This document shows positions 18,074-25,371 of a DNA stretch of 64,000 bases, one piece after another. Under the pieces are notes generated by a model. It had not been told where the DNA came from. It saw only the letters and a list, made by a program, of their open reading frames with translations, and made no database searches. Source of the stretch: JAVBMC01 sp031552845 (GTDB taxonomy: Bacteria; Verrucomicrobiota; Kiritimatiellia; RFP12; DVOR01). The stretch lies in NCBI GenBank assembly GCA_031552845.1, contig JAVBMC010000037.1:1-64000 (forward strand), read 5' to 3'. A program made the translations under genes and the position numbers. Each line of letters starts with the position of its first letter. Position 1 is the stretch's first letter.

Positions 18074-19027
18074 TCACTTCATCCGCAGGCCGCCGCGTTC
18101 CCGTTCGGCACGATACTCCGCCACGGTTCGGGCAATCCCCTCATCCAACGAAATCTTCGGCTCCCAGCCTAAACTGCGGAGTAGCGAAATGTCCAACAGC
18201 TTGCGCGGCGTACCATCCGGCATGTTCGGATCGAACACCGGCTGTCCCTCGCACCCGACAGCCGCACGAACCTTCTCGGCCAGCTCGCGGATCGAAACTT
18301 CCTGCCCGCTGCCGACGTTGACCAAGTCCGGCGGATTGTCAATCTCCAACAGCAACCGGCACGCCGCCGCCAAATCATCCACATGCAAGAATTCACGCAG
18401 CGGCTTGCCTGTCCCCCAGAGCGGAACAGTCGCATCGCCATTACGCTTGGCATCGTCGAACTTGCGGATCATTGTCGGCAGTACGTGCGCATGCGTCAGA
18501 TGGTAGTTGTCGCCGGTGCCATACAGATTCGTCGGCATTGCGGAGTGATAGCACACCCCATACTGCCGCCGGTAATATTCGCACATCTTGAGTCCGGCAA
18601 TCTTCGCCAGCGCATAGCCCTCGTTGGTCGATTCCAATGCCGACGTGAGCAGGCACGCCTCCGGCATCGGCTGCGGTGCCAAACGCGGATAAATGCACGA
18701 GCTCCCGAGGAACAGCAGACGCTTGACGCCGTTGCGATACGCGGCCTCAATCACATTCGTGCTGATCATGAGGTTCTCATACAAGAACGCGCCCATCATC
18801 GTGCGGTTCGCCTCGATGCCGCCTACCTTCGCCGCCGCCAGCACGATCACGTCCGGCTTGCGGTCGTAGATGAACTGCTGCACCGCCGCCTGCTTGGTTA
18901 GATCGACCTCGGCGTGCGATGCCGTAATCAAGTTCTCCGCTCCATGCTGCTGGAGCTCGCGGCACATGGCGGACCCCACCATGCCGCGATGCCCGGCCAC
19001 ATAAATTTTCGCGTTCTTCAAATCCAT
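18074..19027 (-). CDS. fcl: GDP-L-fucose synthase
   Basis: This bifunctional epimerase-reductase turns GDP-4-keto-6-deoxy-mannose into GDP-L-fucose with NADPH. The 317-aa product is a short-chain dehydrogenase with the nucleotide motif YVAGHRGMVGSAM near residues 9-21. It carries LAAAKVGGI, the SSCIYP segment, the catalytic Tyr/Lys pair in GYALAKIAGLKMCEYY, and PTNLYGTGDNYH, all typical of Fcl/WcaG. It sits 4 bp downstream of gmd and so performs the next step of the same pathway; mannose-1-phosphate guanylyltransferase is at 61.5-62.5 kb. Confidence 0.96.
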   Translation of the reverse strand: MDLKNAKIYVAGHRGMVGSAMCRELQQHGAENLITASHAEVDLTKQAAVQQFIYDRKPDVIVLAAAKVGGIEANRTMMGAFLYENLMISTNVIEAAYRNGVKRLLFLGSSCIYPRLAPQPMPEACLLTSALESTNEGYALAKIAGLKMCEYYRRQYGVCYHSAMPTNLYGTGDNYHLTHAHVLPTMIRKFDDAKRNGDATVPLWGTGKPLREFLHVDDLAAACRLLLEIDNPPDLVNVGSGQEVSIRELAEKVRAAVGCEGQPVFDPNMPDGTPRKLLDISLLRSLGWEPKISLDEGIARTVAEYRAERERGGLRMK

Positions 19028-19031
19028 TCGT

Positions 19032-20066
19032 TTACTCCGCGCGCCCCATGGTGCCGCCGGCTTGAATCACCGCCAACTCCTGCTGCGCCAACTGCAAATC
19101 GGCCTCCATCATCAGCCGCACCAAACCCTTGAATGTCACCTTCGGTTCCCACCCCAACTGCGTCTTCGCCTTCGTCGGGTCGCCCAACAGCTGCTCCACC
19201 TCGCTCGGCCGGTCATACCGCCCGTCGTGCTTCACATACTTCTCCCAGTCCAAATCCACCAGCCCGAAAGCCTCTTCGCAGAACTCCTTCACGCTGTGCA
19301 TCTCACCGGTTGCCAACACAAAATCATCCGGACGGTCGTGCTGCAGGATACGCCACATCCCCTCCACATAATCACCCGCAAAACCCCAGTCGCGTAATGC
19401 GGAAATATTACCAAGATACAGGTCATTTTGCAACCCCATCTTAATCCTCGCCGCCGCTAAAGTAATTTTCCTCGTTACGAACGTCGGTCCCCGGCGCGGC
19501 GATTCATGGTTGAACAAAATCCCGTTACTGCCGAAAATGTTGTAAGCCTCGCGATAGTTAATCGTCGCCCAATACCCGTACAGCTTCGCCACGGCATACG
19601 GCGAGCGCGGATAAAACGGAGTCGTCTCACGCTGCGGCACCTCCTGCACCTTACCATACAGCTCCGACGTCGACGCCTGATAAAAGCGGATCTTGTCGCC
19701 CAGCCCCGTCGCACGAATCGCCTCCAGCAACCGCACCACGCCCAAAGCATCCACATCGCCCGTATACTCCGGAATATCAAACGACACCCGCACATGACTC
19801 TGCGCCGCCAAATGATACACCTCATCCGGACGCACATCATACAACAGCTGCATGATCCGGCTCGAATCCGCCAAGTCCGCATAATGCAAATGCAGCTTCA
19901 CGCCCAACACATGCGGGTCCTTATACAGATGGTCAATACGCCCCGTGTTAAAACTCGACGACCGCCGGATCAACCCATGCACCTCATACCCCTTCTCCAG
20001 CAGCAACTCCGCCAGATACGATCCATCCTGCCCCGTAATACCCGTAATCAGCGCCTTCTTAGCCAT
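19032..20066 (-). CDS. gmd: GDP-mannose 4,6-dehydratase
   Basis: Gmd makes GDP-4-keto-6-deoxy-D-mannose, the precursor of GDP-L-fucose and related 6-deoxyhexoses. The 344-aa product shows ALITGITGQDGSYLAE near residues 5-20, HGLIRRSSSFNTGRIDHLY, the catalytic Thr plus STSELYGKVQE, YxxxK in YAVAKLYGYW, and NHESPRRGPTFVTRKI, all diagnostic of Gmd. The start is the ATG with AGAGGA upstream; the longer frame has no support. It is followed at 4 bp by fcl. Confidence 0.96.
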   Translation of the reverse strand: MAKKALITGITGQDGSYLAELLLEKGYEVHGLIRRSSSFNTGRIDHLYKDPHVLGVKLHLHYADLADSSRIMQLLYDVRPDEVYHLAAQSHVRVSFDIPEYTGDVDALGVVRLLEAIRATGLGDKIRFYQASTSELYGKVQEVPQRETTPFYPRSPYAVAKLYGYWATINYREAYNIFGSNGILFNHESPRRGPTFVTRKITLAAARIKMGLQNDLYLGNISALRDWGFAGDYVEGMWRILQHDRPDDFVLATGEMHSVKEFCEEAFGLVDLDWEKYVKHDGRYDRPSEVEQLLGDPTKAKTQLGWEPKVTFKGLVRLMMEADLQLAQQELAVIQAGGTMGRAE

Positions 20067-20111
20067 GACAGCAATCCTCTTAAATAAGGTTAAATCAACG
20101 TGAAGGGACAA

Positions 20112-20170
20112 AGTTTACCACAAAAGCATCCAATTTGCATTGCGTTAATGCGAAATATTTGATTATATAT
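20112..20170. promoter_or_regulatory. Divergent promoter region between gmd and the XylR-like regulator
   Basis: On the minus strand TAAACT (20117-20112) is a plausible gmd -10. On the plus strand TTGCGT (20140-20145), an 18-bp spacer and TATATA (20164-20169) precede the regulator. Between them an imperfect inverted repeat (ATTTGCATT at 20133-20141 and AATGCGAAAT at 20147-20156) could be an operator read by the adjacent regulator. Confidence 0.4.
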
Positions 20171-20181
20171 CTGCGCAAAAC

Positions 20182-21267
20182 ATGCAAATAGCCCTACAAC
20201 TCGACCCCGATCTCCACACCGGCCTCGGCATCCTCGAAGGCGTCCGCGACGCTCTTCGCCACTACCCCGACCACACCCTCACCGTCATCCCCTCCGGCCA
20301 AGAACGCCTACTCACCCGCCTCCTCACCCAAAACCGCCTCCACGGCGCCATCGGCGCCTTCATCAGCGACCGCTGGCTCGAACCCCTCCCCCGCACCATC
20401 CCCCTCATCAACACCTCTACCCTCAGCCGCATCCGCCGCGTCCCCAGCGTCATCCCCGACGAACAACACATCGGCCGTCTCGCCGCCCGCCACCTCATCC
20501 AAGCCGGCTGCACCACCCTCCTCTGCCTCCACGACGAACCCAGCTACGGCGCCCGCCTCCGCCGCAAAGGCTTCCTCCGCGCCGCACAACAAGCCAACAT
20601 CCCCGTCCTCCCCGCAATCCCGCAACCCCTCACGCCCGACACCCTCCCCCCCCGCACCGGCGCCTACTGCACCTCCGACTACCACGCCCGCACCCTTGCC
20701 ACCGCCGCGCTCGCCGCCCACATCCCCATCCCCCAACACCTCGCCATCATCGGCACCGGCAACAACCCCGCCGACGCCCTCCTCAGCCCCATCCCCCTCA
20801 CCACCATCCCCCACCCCCTCCACCAAATCGGCCACACCGCCCTCAACACCCTCCTCACCCTCGCCACCGGCGCACGCGCCCCCAAAATCGCCACGCGCCT
20901 CCCCCCCCAACCCATCCAAATCCGCACCAGCACCGCCTGGTGCCACACCCCCGACCCCATCATCAGCAAAGCCCTCGGCCACATCACCCAACACCTCAAC
21001 ACCCCCCCCGACATCGACGCCCTCGCCCGCTACACCGGCATCAGCCGCCGCGGACTCGAACACCGCTTCCGCGCACACCTCGGCCAAGCCCCCGCCGCCG
21101 TCTGGCGCGAACACCAAAACAACCTCGCCCTCCGCCTCCTCACCCAAACCACCCTCAACCTCGACCAAATTGCCGACAAATGCGGCTACTCCAGCGCCAG
21201 CCACCTCTCCGCCGCCTTCAAACGCGCCAACCTCAACACCCCCGGCAGCCACCGCCCCAACAACTAA
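20182..21267 (+). CDS. XylR-type transcriptional regulator (LacI-like sensor, AraC helix-turn-helix)
   Basis: The 361-aa product has an N-terminal periplasmic-binding-protein-like sensor (about 1-245: VIPSGQERLLTRLL, VIPDEQHIGRLAARHLIQAG, LAIIGTGNNP). It has a C-terminal AraC-type DNA-binding domain (about 260-358: two helix-turn-helix units with DIDALARYTGISRRGLEHRF and LDQIADKCGYSSASHLSAAF). This is the architecture of XylR-type regulators that bind a sugar and activate sugar-use genes. Codon use is extreme: third positions are mostly C, and the coding strand is strongly C-rich and G-poor. There is no Shine-Dalgarno site and the likely -10 is only about 12 bp before the ATG, so the mRNA may be leaderless. 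Confidence 0.88.
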   Translation: MQIALQLDPDLHTGLGILEGVRDALRHYPDHTLTVIPSGQERLLTRLLTQNRLHGAIGAFISDRWLEPLPRTIPLINTSTLSRIRRVPSVIPDEQHIGRLAARHLIQAGCTTLLCLHDEPSYGARLRRKGFLRAAQQANIPVLPAIPQPLTPDTLPPRTGAYCTSDYHARTLATAALAAHIPIPQHLAIIGTGNNPADALLSPIPLTTIPHPLHQIGHTALNTLLTLATGARAPKIATRLPPQPIQIRTSTAWCHTPDPIISKALGHITQHLNTPPDIDALARYTGISRRGLEHRFRAHLGQAPAAVWREHQNNLALRLLTQTTLNLDQIADKCGYSSASHLSAAFKRANLNTPGSHRPNN

Positions 21268-21370
21268 GCAAAAAACCAGAATCGCTATAAGCGGTTTCGT
21301 CGCAATAATTCCAGCGGATTAAGACGAAAATAGACCCATCAAGAGCGACTTGAAAGTATCGTGAACGGGA

Positions 21371-21470
21371 ATTTTCTGCCAAACGTTTGGCAGGCAGGTG
21401 TTCAACGTTTGCCAACGCAGGTTCAGTCGTTTGCCAAGTCGGTGTCAAACGTTTGAGGCAAATGTGTCAG
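21371..21470 (-). repeat. 100-bp element with four AACGTT cores at 22-bp period, copy 1
   Basis: AACGTTT or its variant begins at 21382, 21404, 21426 and 21448: an exact 22-bp spacing, about two helical turns. The first unit is the perfect palindrome TGCCAAACGTTTGGCA (21377-21392). By hand alignment the element is about 85% identical, ungapped, to the reverse complement of 47047-47146. It lies between two convergent genes. Confidence 0.85.
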
Positions 21471-21480
21471 TCAAGTGAAT

Positions 21481-21506
21481 CTTTTGCGTCAGATGTCTGA
21501 CAAAAG
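21481..21506. terminator. Hairpin between convergent genes
   Basis: CTTTT plus GTCAGA pairs with TCTGAC plus AAAAG, giving an 11-bp stem with a 2-nt bulge and a very tight TG centre. The A- and T-rich outer arms on both sides suit a bidirectional terminator for the regulator and the secreted protein gene. Confidence 0.45.
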
Positions 21507-21526
21507 CATAATGCGAGAGGATTAAA

Positions 21527-22765
21527 TCAGGGTTGAGGCGATTCACCGAATTTGACGTAACGGATGGGGAGATCGGGACGGTTGACGGGTTTGCCACGGG
21601 CGGAGTGACGGGCATTGACGGCATCGTTTGATTTGCGGTGGTAGGTGAGGTTCCAAAGGGCGGTGTCGGATGTTATTTTATGGATGAGGTCGATGTCGGC
21701 TTGCAGTTGGGCGGCAAGACGGGCGGCTTCGGGTGTCGCGGTGTCGATGAGTGTCAGGTAGCACTCAAATAGTTCCGCACCGAGCGCGAGTCCGCTATAA
21801 TCAGGCACTTCGATGAAGGCGAAGTTCCACGAGGCATCGGGACGTAAGTTGCCAACGCTATGCTGTTGCAGTTGGTTTTGAAGTTGGGTGAGTTTTTCAA
21901 GCTGTTTGAACGTGGTATCTTTACGCACGGGCAGGACGCCGGGCGTCAAGAGGGGCTTGGCGTAAAGGAAGTTGGTGGCGGAGATGTATTGGTCGATGGT
22001 TTGTGCCTCGGGCAGCGGGCGGAGCATTTGATAGCAATCGTCGCGCAGCGGCAGTCGGATGATTGGCGGTGTTGGCACAGGGGTGGCATTGGGACGCAGG
22101 CACACCCAGATAAAGCCGTCATTCGGACTGGTGGTATCGTTGGCGAGGTTTCTGCTGGAAACGAGTTCGTTGGATGGGCGGAATTTGGATTCGGCAAAGT
22201 TGTCCATCGTGCGCATGCCGTACTTTTTTCGCTCTTCCGACGTGCCGTAGGCTGTCAAGCAATCGCGGGCAAAACCGAAGAGCTTGACTCCGGCAACGTC
22301 TGTCAATCCGTTGGCATTGGGGACTTGGTAGAACACGGCGGCGAGGTCGTGCTTGGGCGGATAGGTTTTGATGGCACCGCCATCGGGCAGGAAGTAAACC
22401 CGGACGAGTCCGTAAAGGCCGTATGCAAACTCAGTCGAAAGACCGGGATGGCGGCTGGCTAAATCCAAACTTTGTTCCCCCGAGAAGACGTTCGCTTTAT
22501 CAAAGGAGACACCGTGCTGCCGGACTTGGTCGAGGCGGAAGGAGATGTTGTTGCCCTTCTCATCCGTCAAGTGCAGATAGTAATCGGCAAGATTGCCAGT
22601 AAAGCCATCCGGCACCAATAAGTCCCAGCGCACGGCTCGATTCTCCACATAGGGTGACCTCGCATTACGTAAGCGCAGGTCGACATAGGGCAACAGCTCC
22701 GCTGCACAGGCGGTAATGGCCCCTAACAGTATCAGGCACAGAACAAACAGGGTTCGTTTTTGCAT
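21527..22765 (-). CDS. Secreted protein of unknown function (412 aa)
   Basis: I do not recognise the family. The product has a signal peptide (MQKRTLFVLCLILLGAITACAAE). The mixed alpha/beta body begins LLPYVDLRLRNARSPYVENRAVRW, which suggests a beta-sandwich-like N-terminal domain (DYYLHLTDEKG, VRVYFLPDGGAIKTYPP). A polar, helical C-terminal part is rich in Gln and Leu (QLEKLTQLQNQLQQH, residues about 290-310). The Cys in ITAC could be a lipobox cysteine (I-T-A-C), making a lipoprotein possible. The start has GGGAGG at good spacing and a strong promoter upstream. It is monocistronic by layout. Confidence 0.75.
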   Translation of the reverse strand: MQKRTLFVLCLILLGAITACAAELLPYVDLRLRNARSPYVENRAVRWDLLVPDGFTGNLADYYLHLTDEKGNNISFRLDQVRQHGVSFDKANVFSGEQSLDLASRHPGLSTEFAYGLYGLVRVYFLPDGGAIKTYPPKHDLAAVFYQVPNANGLTDVAGVKLFGFARDCLTAYGTSEERKKYGMRTMDNFAESKFRPSNELVSSRNLANDTTSPNDGFIWVCLRPNATPVPTPPIIRLPLRDDCYQMLRPLPEAQTIDQYISATNFLYAKPLLTPGVLPVRKDTTFKQLEKLTQLQNQLQQHSVGNLRPDASWNFAFIEVPDYSGLALGAELFECYLTLIDTATPEAARLAAQLQADIDLIHKITSDTALWNLTYHRKSNDAVNARHSARGKPVNRPDLPIRYVKFGESPQP

Positions 22766-22799
22766 ACAGCCTCCCGATTTAGAAGTGTCCCACTGCGGA

Positions 22800-22829
22800 A
22801 CTATAGCACAAAAAGCAAAACGGTGTCAA
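22800..22829 (-). promoter_or_regulatory. Strong sigma70-type promoter of the unknown secreted protein gene
   Basis: The minus strand reads TTGACA (22829-22824), an 18-bp spacer and TATAGT (22805-22800), 35 bp before the start codon. Confidence 0.7.
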
Positions 22830-22944
22830 TCTTTATCCGGCGGGGGATTGATGCGTCGAATCCAGCGTTTGAGCGGGTATCCGTCCAAGGTGCCGCGGAA
22901 ATTGCGTCAAGCGTTAAAATTGCGTATAAAGACACGCTTATTTA

Positions 22945-22973
22945 TTGCAATCGCCGAAGGAATGGGGTATAGT
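22945..22973 (+). promoter_or_regulatory. Promoter of the LA_2272-like surface protein gene
   Basis: TTGCAA (22945-22950), a 17-bp spacer and TATAGT (22968-22973) lie about 50 bp before the start. The stretch 22830-22940 between the two divergent promoters shows nothing I can identify. Confidence 0.65.
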
Positions 22974-23021
22974 ATCGCAATCCTGTTTACATACGGGATT
23001 TAACTAACTGAGGATTCGAAA

Positions 23022-23543
23022 ATGAAAAAAGCTTTGCTCGCCGCTTTGATTGTTGTGTCTGTTTCTGTTTCGTCCGTGTTCGCTCAACAGCAGAAGGGTT
23101 ATGACTCTGTTTGTTTTGCTTTTAATAATTGGATCTGCGATGAGTCGGTTGACGTGGTCGGCCTGCGCCTGACGCTCCCTTATGGCGAGTGCGAATCTCT
23201 CACGGGTTTTGATCTGGGTTTGTGGGGAACCTGCCAGAATATGTACGGCCTCCAAATCAACCTGATCCGCAACAACGTCATTGATCAGATGGCCGGCATT
23301 CAGATCGGCTGCGTCAACCTCGCGGGCGATGCGTTCGGTGCGCAGGTGGGTCTTTGGAACCAGAATCTCAAGGCAGGGACCTTCTCAGTGGGTCTCGTGA
23401 ACATCGCTGATCATGTGGATGGTTTCCAGATCGGCCTGATTAACCGCACGGAGACGATCAACGGTTTCCAAGTGGGTATCGTGAACGTTATCCGCAGTTC
23501 GTCCGTGCCGTTCTGCCCGCTCGTGAACTTCACGTTCCAATAA
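23022..23543 (+). CDS. Exported repeat protein of the LA_2272 surface-protein type
   Basis: The 173-aa product has a signal peptide ending VFAQQ. The mature part is built of 19-22-residue units with a G-x-Q-x-G core: GLQINLIRN, GIQIGCVN, GAQVGLWN, FSVGLVN, GFQIGLIN, GFQVGIVN. This pattern is typical of the LA_2272/LA_2273-type surface repeat family, thought to form short beta-structure at the outer membrane. Ligand and function are unknown. It has its own promoter and terminator, so it is a single-gene unit. Its codon use is balanced, unlike the C-rich regulator upstream, and it is probably well expressed. Confidence 0.8.
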   Translation: MKKALLAALIVVSVSVSSVFAQQQKGYDSVCFAFNNWICDESVDVVGLRLTLPYGECESLTGFDLGLWGTCQNMYGLQINLIRNNVIDQMAGIQIGCVNLAGDAFGAQVGLWNQNLKAGTFSVGLVNIADHVDGFQIGLINRTETINGFQVGIVNVIRSSSVPFCPLVNFTFQ

Positions 23544-23570
23544 TAGAGTCCGTCTTTTTTCAACACCACG

Positions 23571-23602
23571 AGCCTCTATTTAACAAGGTAGAGGCTTTTT
23601 TA
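23571..23602 (+). terminator. Intrinsic terminator
   Basis: AGCCTCTA (23571-23578) pairs with TAGAGGCT (23589-23596), followed by a run of T. It separates the surface-protein gene from the DUF1015 gene, whose start lies only 17 bp beyond. Confidence 0.88.
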
Positions 23603-23618
23603 TTTTCGGAGAACCTTC

Positions 23619-24839
23619 ATGAAAATCAAACCGTTTGACGCCCTTCGCCCTGCCCCGGATAAAGTCGGCAGACTGGCGTCCGTGCCATACGATGTTGTCG
23701 ATACCGCCGAAGCGCGTGCCCTTGCCAAGGGCAATCCGTTTTCGTTCCTGCGCATTTCCCGCCCGGAGATTGACCTGCCTGATGATACGGATATTCATTC
23801 CGATGCCGTCTATAAGCATGGTGTAGATGTCTTCCAGCTTTTTCAACGCGATGGCATCCTGATCCGCGAGGGTCTGCCGAAACTCTATCTCTACCGTCAA
23901 ATCATGAATGGCCGTGCGCAGACCGGCTTGGTCACTTGCTGTAACGTCGCGGACTATGAGAATAACATCATCCGCAAGCACGAGAAGACCCGCAAGGATA
24001 AAGAGGACGACCGCACGCGCCACTGTTTGGAACTCGGCGCCAACACCGGTCCCGTGTTCCTCACCTACCGTGCGCAAGAAGCCATTGACCAAATGGTCGC
24101 CAAGGTGACTGCCACAACGCCGCTCTATGACTTTATCGCACCTGACGGCATCACACACACTGTGTGGCGCATTGATTCGTCGAGCGCGCCGTGGGTTGAA
24201 GCTTTTGAAAAAGTACAACTCGCTTACATCGCCGACGGACATCACCGCGCCGCCGCCTCCGCACGCGCTGCCCAAGAGCGCCGCAAGGCCAACCCCGCGC
24301 ACACCGGTAATGAGGAATACAACTGGTTCCTTGCTGTGCTGTTCCCTGAGAACCAATTGAAGATTCTCGCTTACAACCGCTGCGTTGCCGACTTGAACGG
24401 CCACACGCCCGAAGCGTTCATGAAGCTGGTTGAAAAAGAGTTTACTGTGAAACCTGCCGACAATGGTGATGTCACCGCGCCGCACACCTGCCGCATGTAC
24501 CTCGGCGGCAAGTGGTATGAGCTGGGCTGGAAGAAGCCCAACATCGGCCCCGTCGACAACCTCGACGTGAGCGTATTGCAAAGCCGTTTGCTGGCGCCAG
24601 TGCTGGGCATTGATGACCCACGCACGAGCCAGCGTATCGCCTTCATCGGCGGCATCCGCGGCACAGGCGAACTGACCGCACGTGTGGACTCCGGCCGTGA
24701 CGCCGTTGCATTCTCCCTCGCGCCTGTCACCGTGCACGAAATGATGGACATTGCAGACGCTGATGAAATCATGCCGCCGAAGAGCACTTGGTTTGAGCCC
24801 AAGCTGCGCTCCGGTCTGTTAGTACACACCCTCGACTAA
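23619..24839 (+). CDS. DUF1015 family protein
   Basis: The 406-aa product begins with the family signature I-K-P-F-x-A-L-R-P and later VPYDVV. The central block HEKTRKDKEDDR and the motif IADGHHRAAASARAA (about residues 205-219) are the most conserved parts of DUF1015. The biochemical role is not established. In many genomes the family occurs next to serine-biosynthesis genes; serC in this window is 16 kb away, so the link is only suggestive. The start has CGGAGAA upstream. A small conserved gene follows 9 bp later, probably in the same transcript. Confidence 0.9.
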   Translation: MKIKPFDALRPAPDKVGRLASVPYDVVDTAEARALAKGNPFSFLRISRPEIDLPDDTDIHSDAVYKHGVDVFQLFQRDGILIREGLPKLYLYRQIMNGRAQTGLVTCCNVADYENNIIRKHEKTRKDKEDDRTRHCLELGANTGPVFLTYRAQEAIDQMVAKVTATTPLYDFIAPDGITHTVWRIDSSSAPWVEAFEKVQLAYIADGHHRAAASARAAQERRKANPAHTGNEEYNWFLAVLFPENQLKILAYNRCVADLNGHTPEAFMKLVEKEFTVKPADNGDVTAPHTCRMYLGGKWYELGWKKPNIGPVDNLDVSVLQSRLLAPVLGIDDPRTSQRIAFIGGIRGTGELTARVDSGRDAVAFSLAPVTVHEMMDIADADEIMPPKSTWFEPKLRSGLLVHTLD

Positions 24840-24848
24840 GGAGGCGCC

Positions 24849-25271
24849 ATGGACTGGAAACAAGAACTCGCATCCATCGTCAACAGCTCCGCCCGCGCGA
24901 CACGCGCCGAGCAGGAGAGCGCCGCGTTTGAACGCTTCTTGGCGACAACAGCGACGCCAGCTTTAAAGCAAGTGGCCGATGAACTGCAGGCATTAGGACG
25001 GGATGTGTCGGTGCGCGAAGCGCCGGCCTCTTCAATCATCACTGTCCGTAACAACGGCTACGAGGAGATCACCTTCCGCGTGGAGAAGAGTTATGTGCCC
25101 TCCGGCATTCTGCCGCGGGCTTCGGTACGTTTGCTGCGCAACCAGAAGCTGGTGAAGTATGAGAACATCACCTTCCGTCCGGACCCTCAGTCCTACCCGC
25201 TATCGGCAGTGACGATGGATGACATCATCCAAAGCTTCCTCAAGCACTACCGCATGGTGCTGGGCGAATAA
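24849..25271 (+). CDS. Small conserved hypothetical protein (140 aa)
   Basis: I do not recognise a family. The protein is soluble. A helical N-terminal half (residues 1-48) is followed by a likely beta-sheet part: ASSIITVRNNGYEEITFRV, then LPRASVRLLRNQKLVKYENI, then a C-terminal helix (MDDIIQSFLKHYRMVL). The alternation of charged helix and strands suggests a small regulatory or binding protein. It has a perfect AAGGAGG site and lies 9 bp after the DUF1015 gene, so it may work with it. A strong bidirectional terminator follows. Confidence 0.7.
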   Translation: MDWKQELASIVNSSARATRAEQESAAFERFLATTATPALKQVADELQALGRDVSVREAPASSIITVRNNGYEEITFRVEKSYVPSGILPRASVRLLRNQKLVKYENITFRPDPQSYPLSAVTMDDIIQSFLKHYRMVLGE

Positions 25272-25312
25272 TCATTCAGTATCTATCACCGCAGGGTTTC
25301 TGCTCTGCGGAT

Positions 25313-25351
25313 AAAAAAAGCGCCGAAGGTTTTGACCCTCGGCGCTTTTTT
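25313..25351. terminator. Bidirectional intrinsic terminator
   Basis: An A-run (25313-25319), the stem GCGCCGA-AGG / CC-TCGGCGC and a T-run (25346-25351) work in both directions. They end the DUF1015 unit on the plus strand and the rpoBC operon on the minus strand. A smaller stem CCGCAG/CTGCGG lies just before it at 25289-25310. Confidence 0.92.
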
Positions 25352-25371
25352 CGTCTGTTGCTGCCAACAGA

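Noticed and set aside
22830..22940. Small plus-strand frame upstream of the surface-protein gene
   Set aside because: No ribosome site or recognisable protein; it overlaps two good divergent promoters.
23580..24737. Minus-strand frame opposite the DUF1015 gene
   Set aside because: The plus-strand product has clear DUF1015 motifs and a ribosome site; the minus frame has neither.
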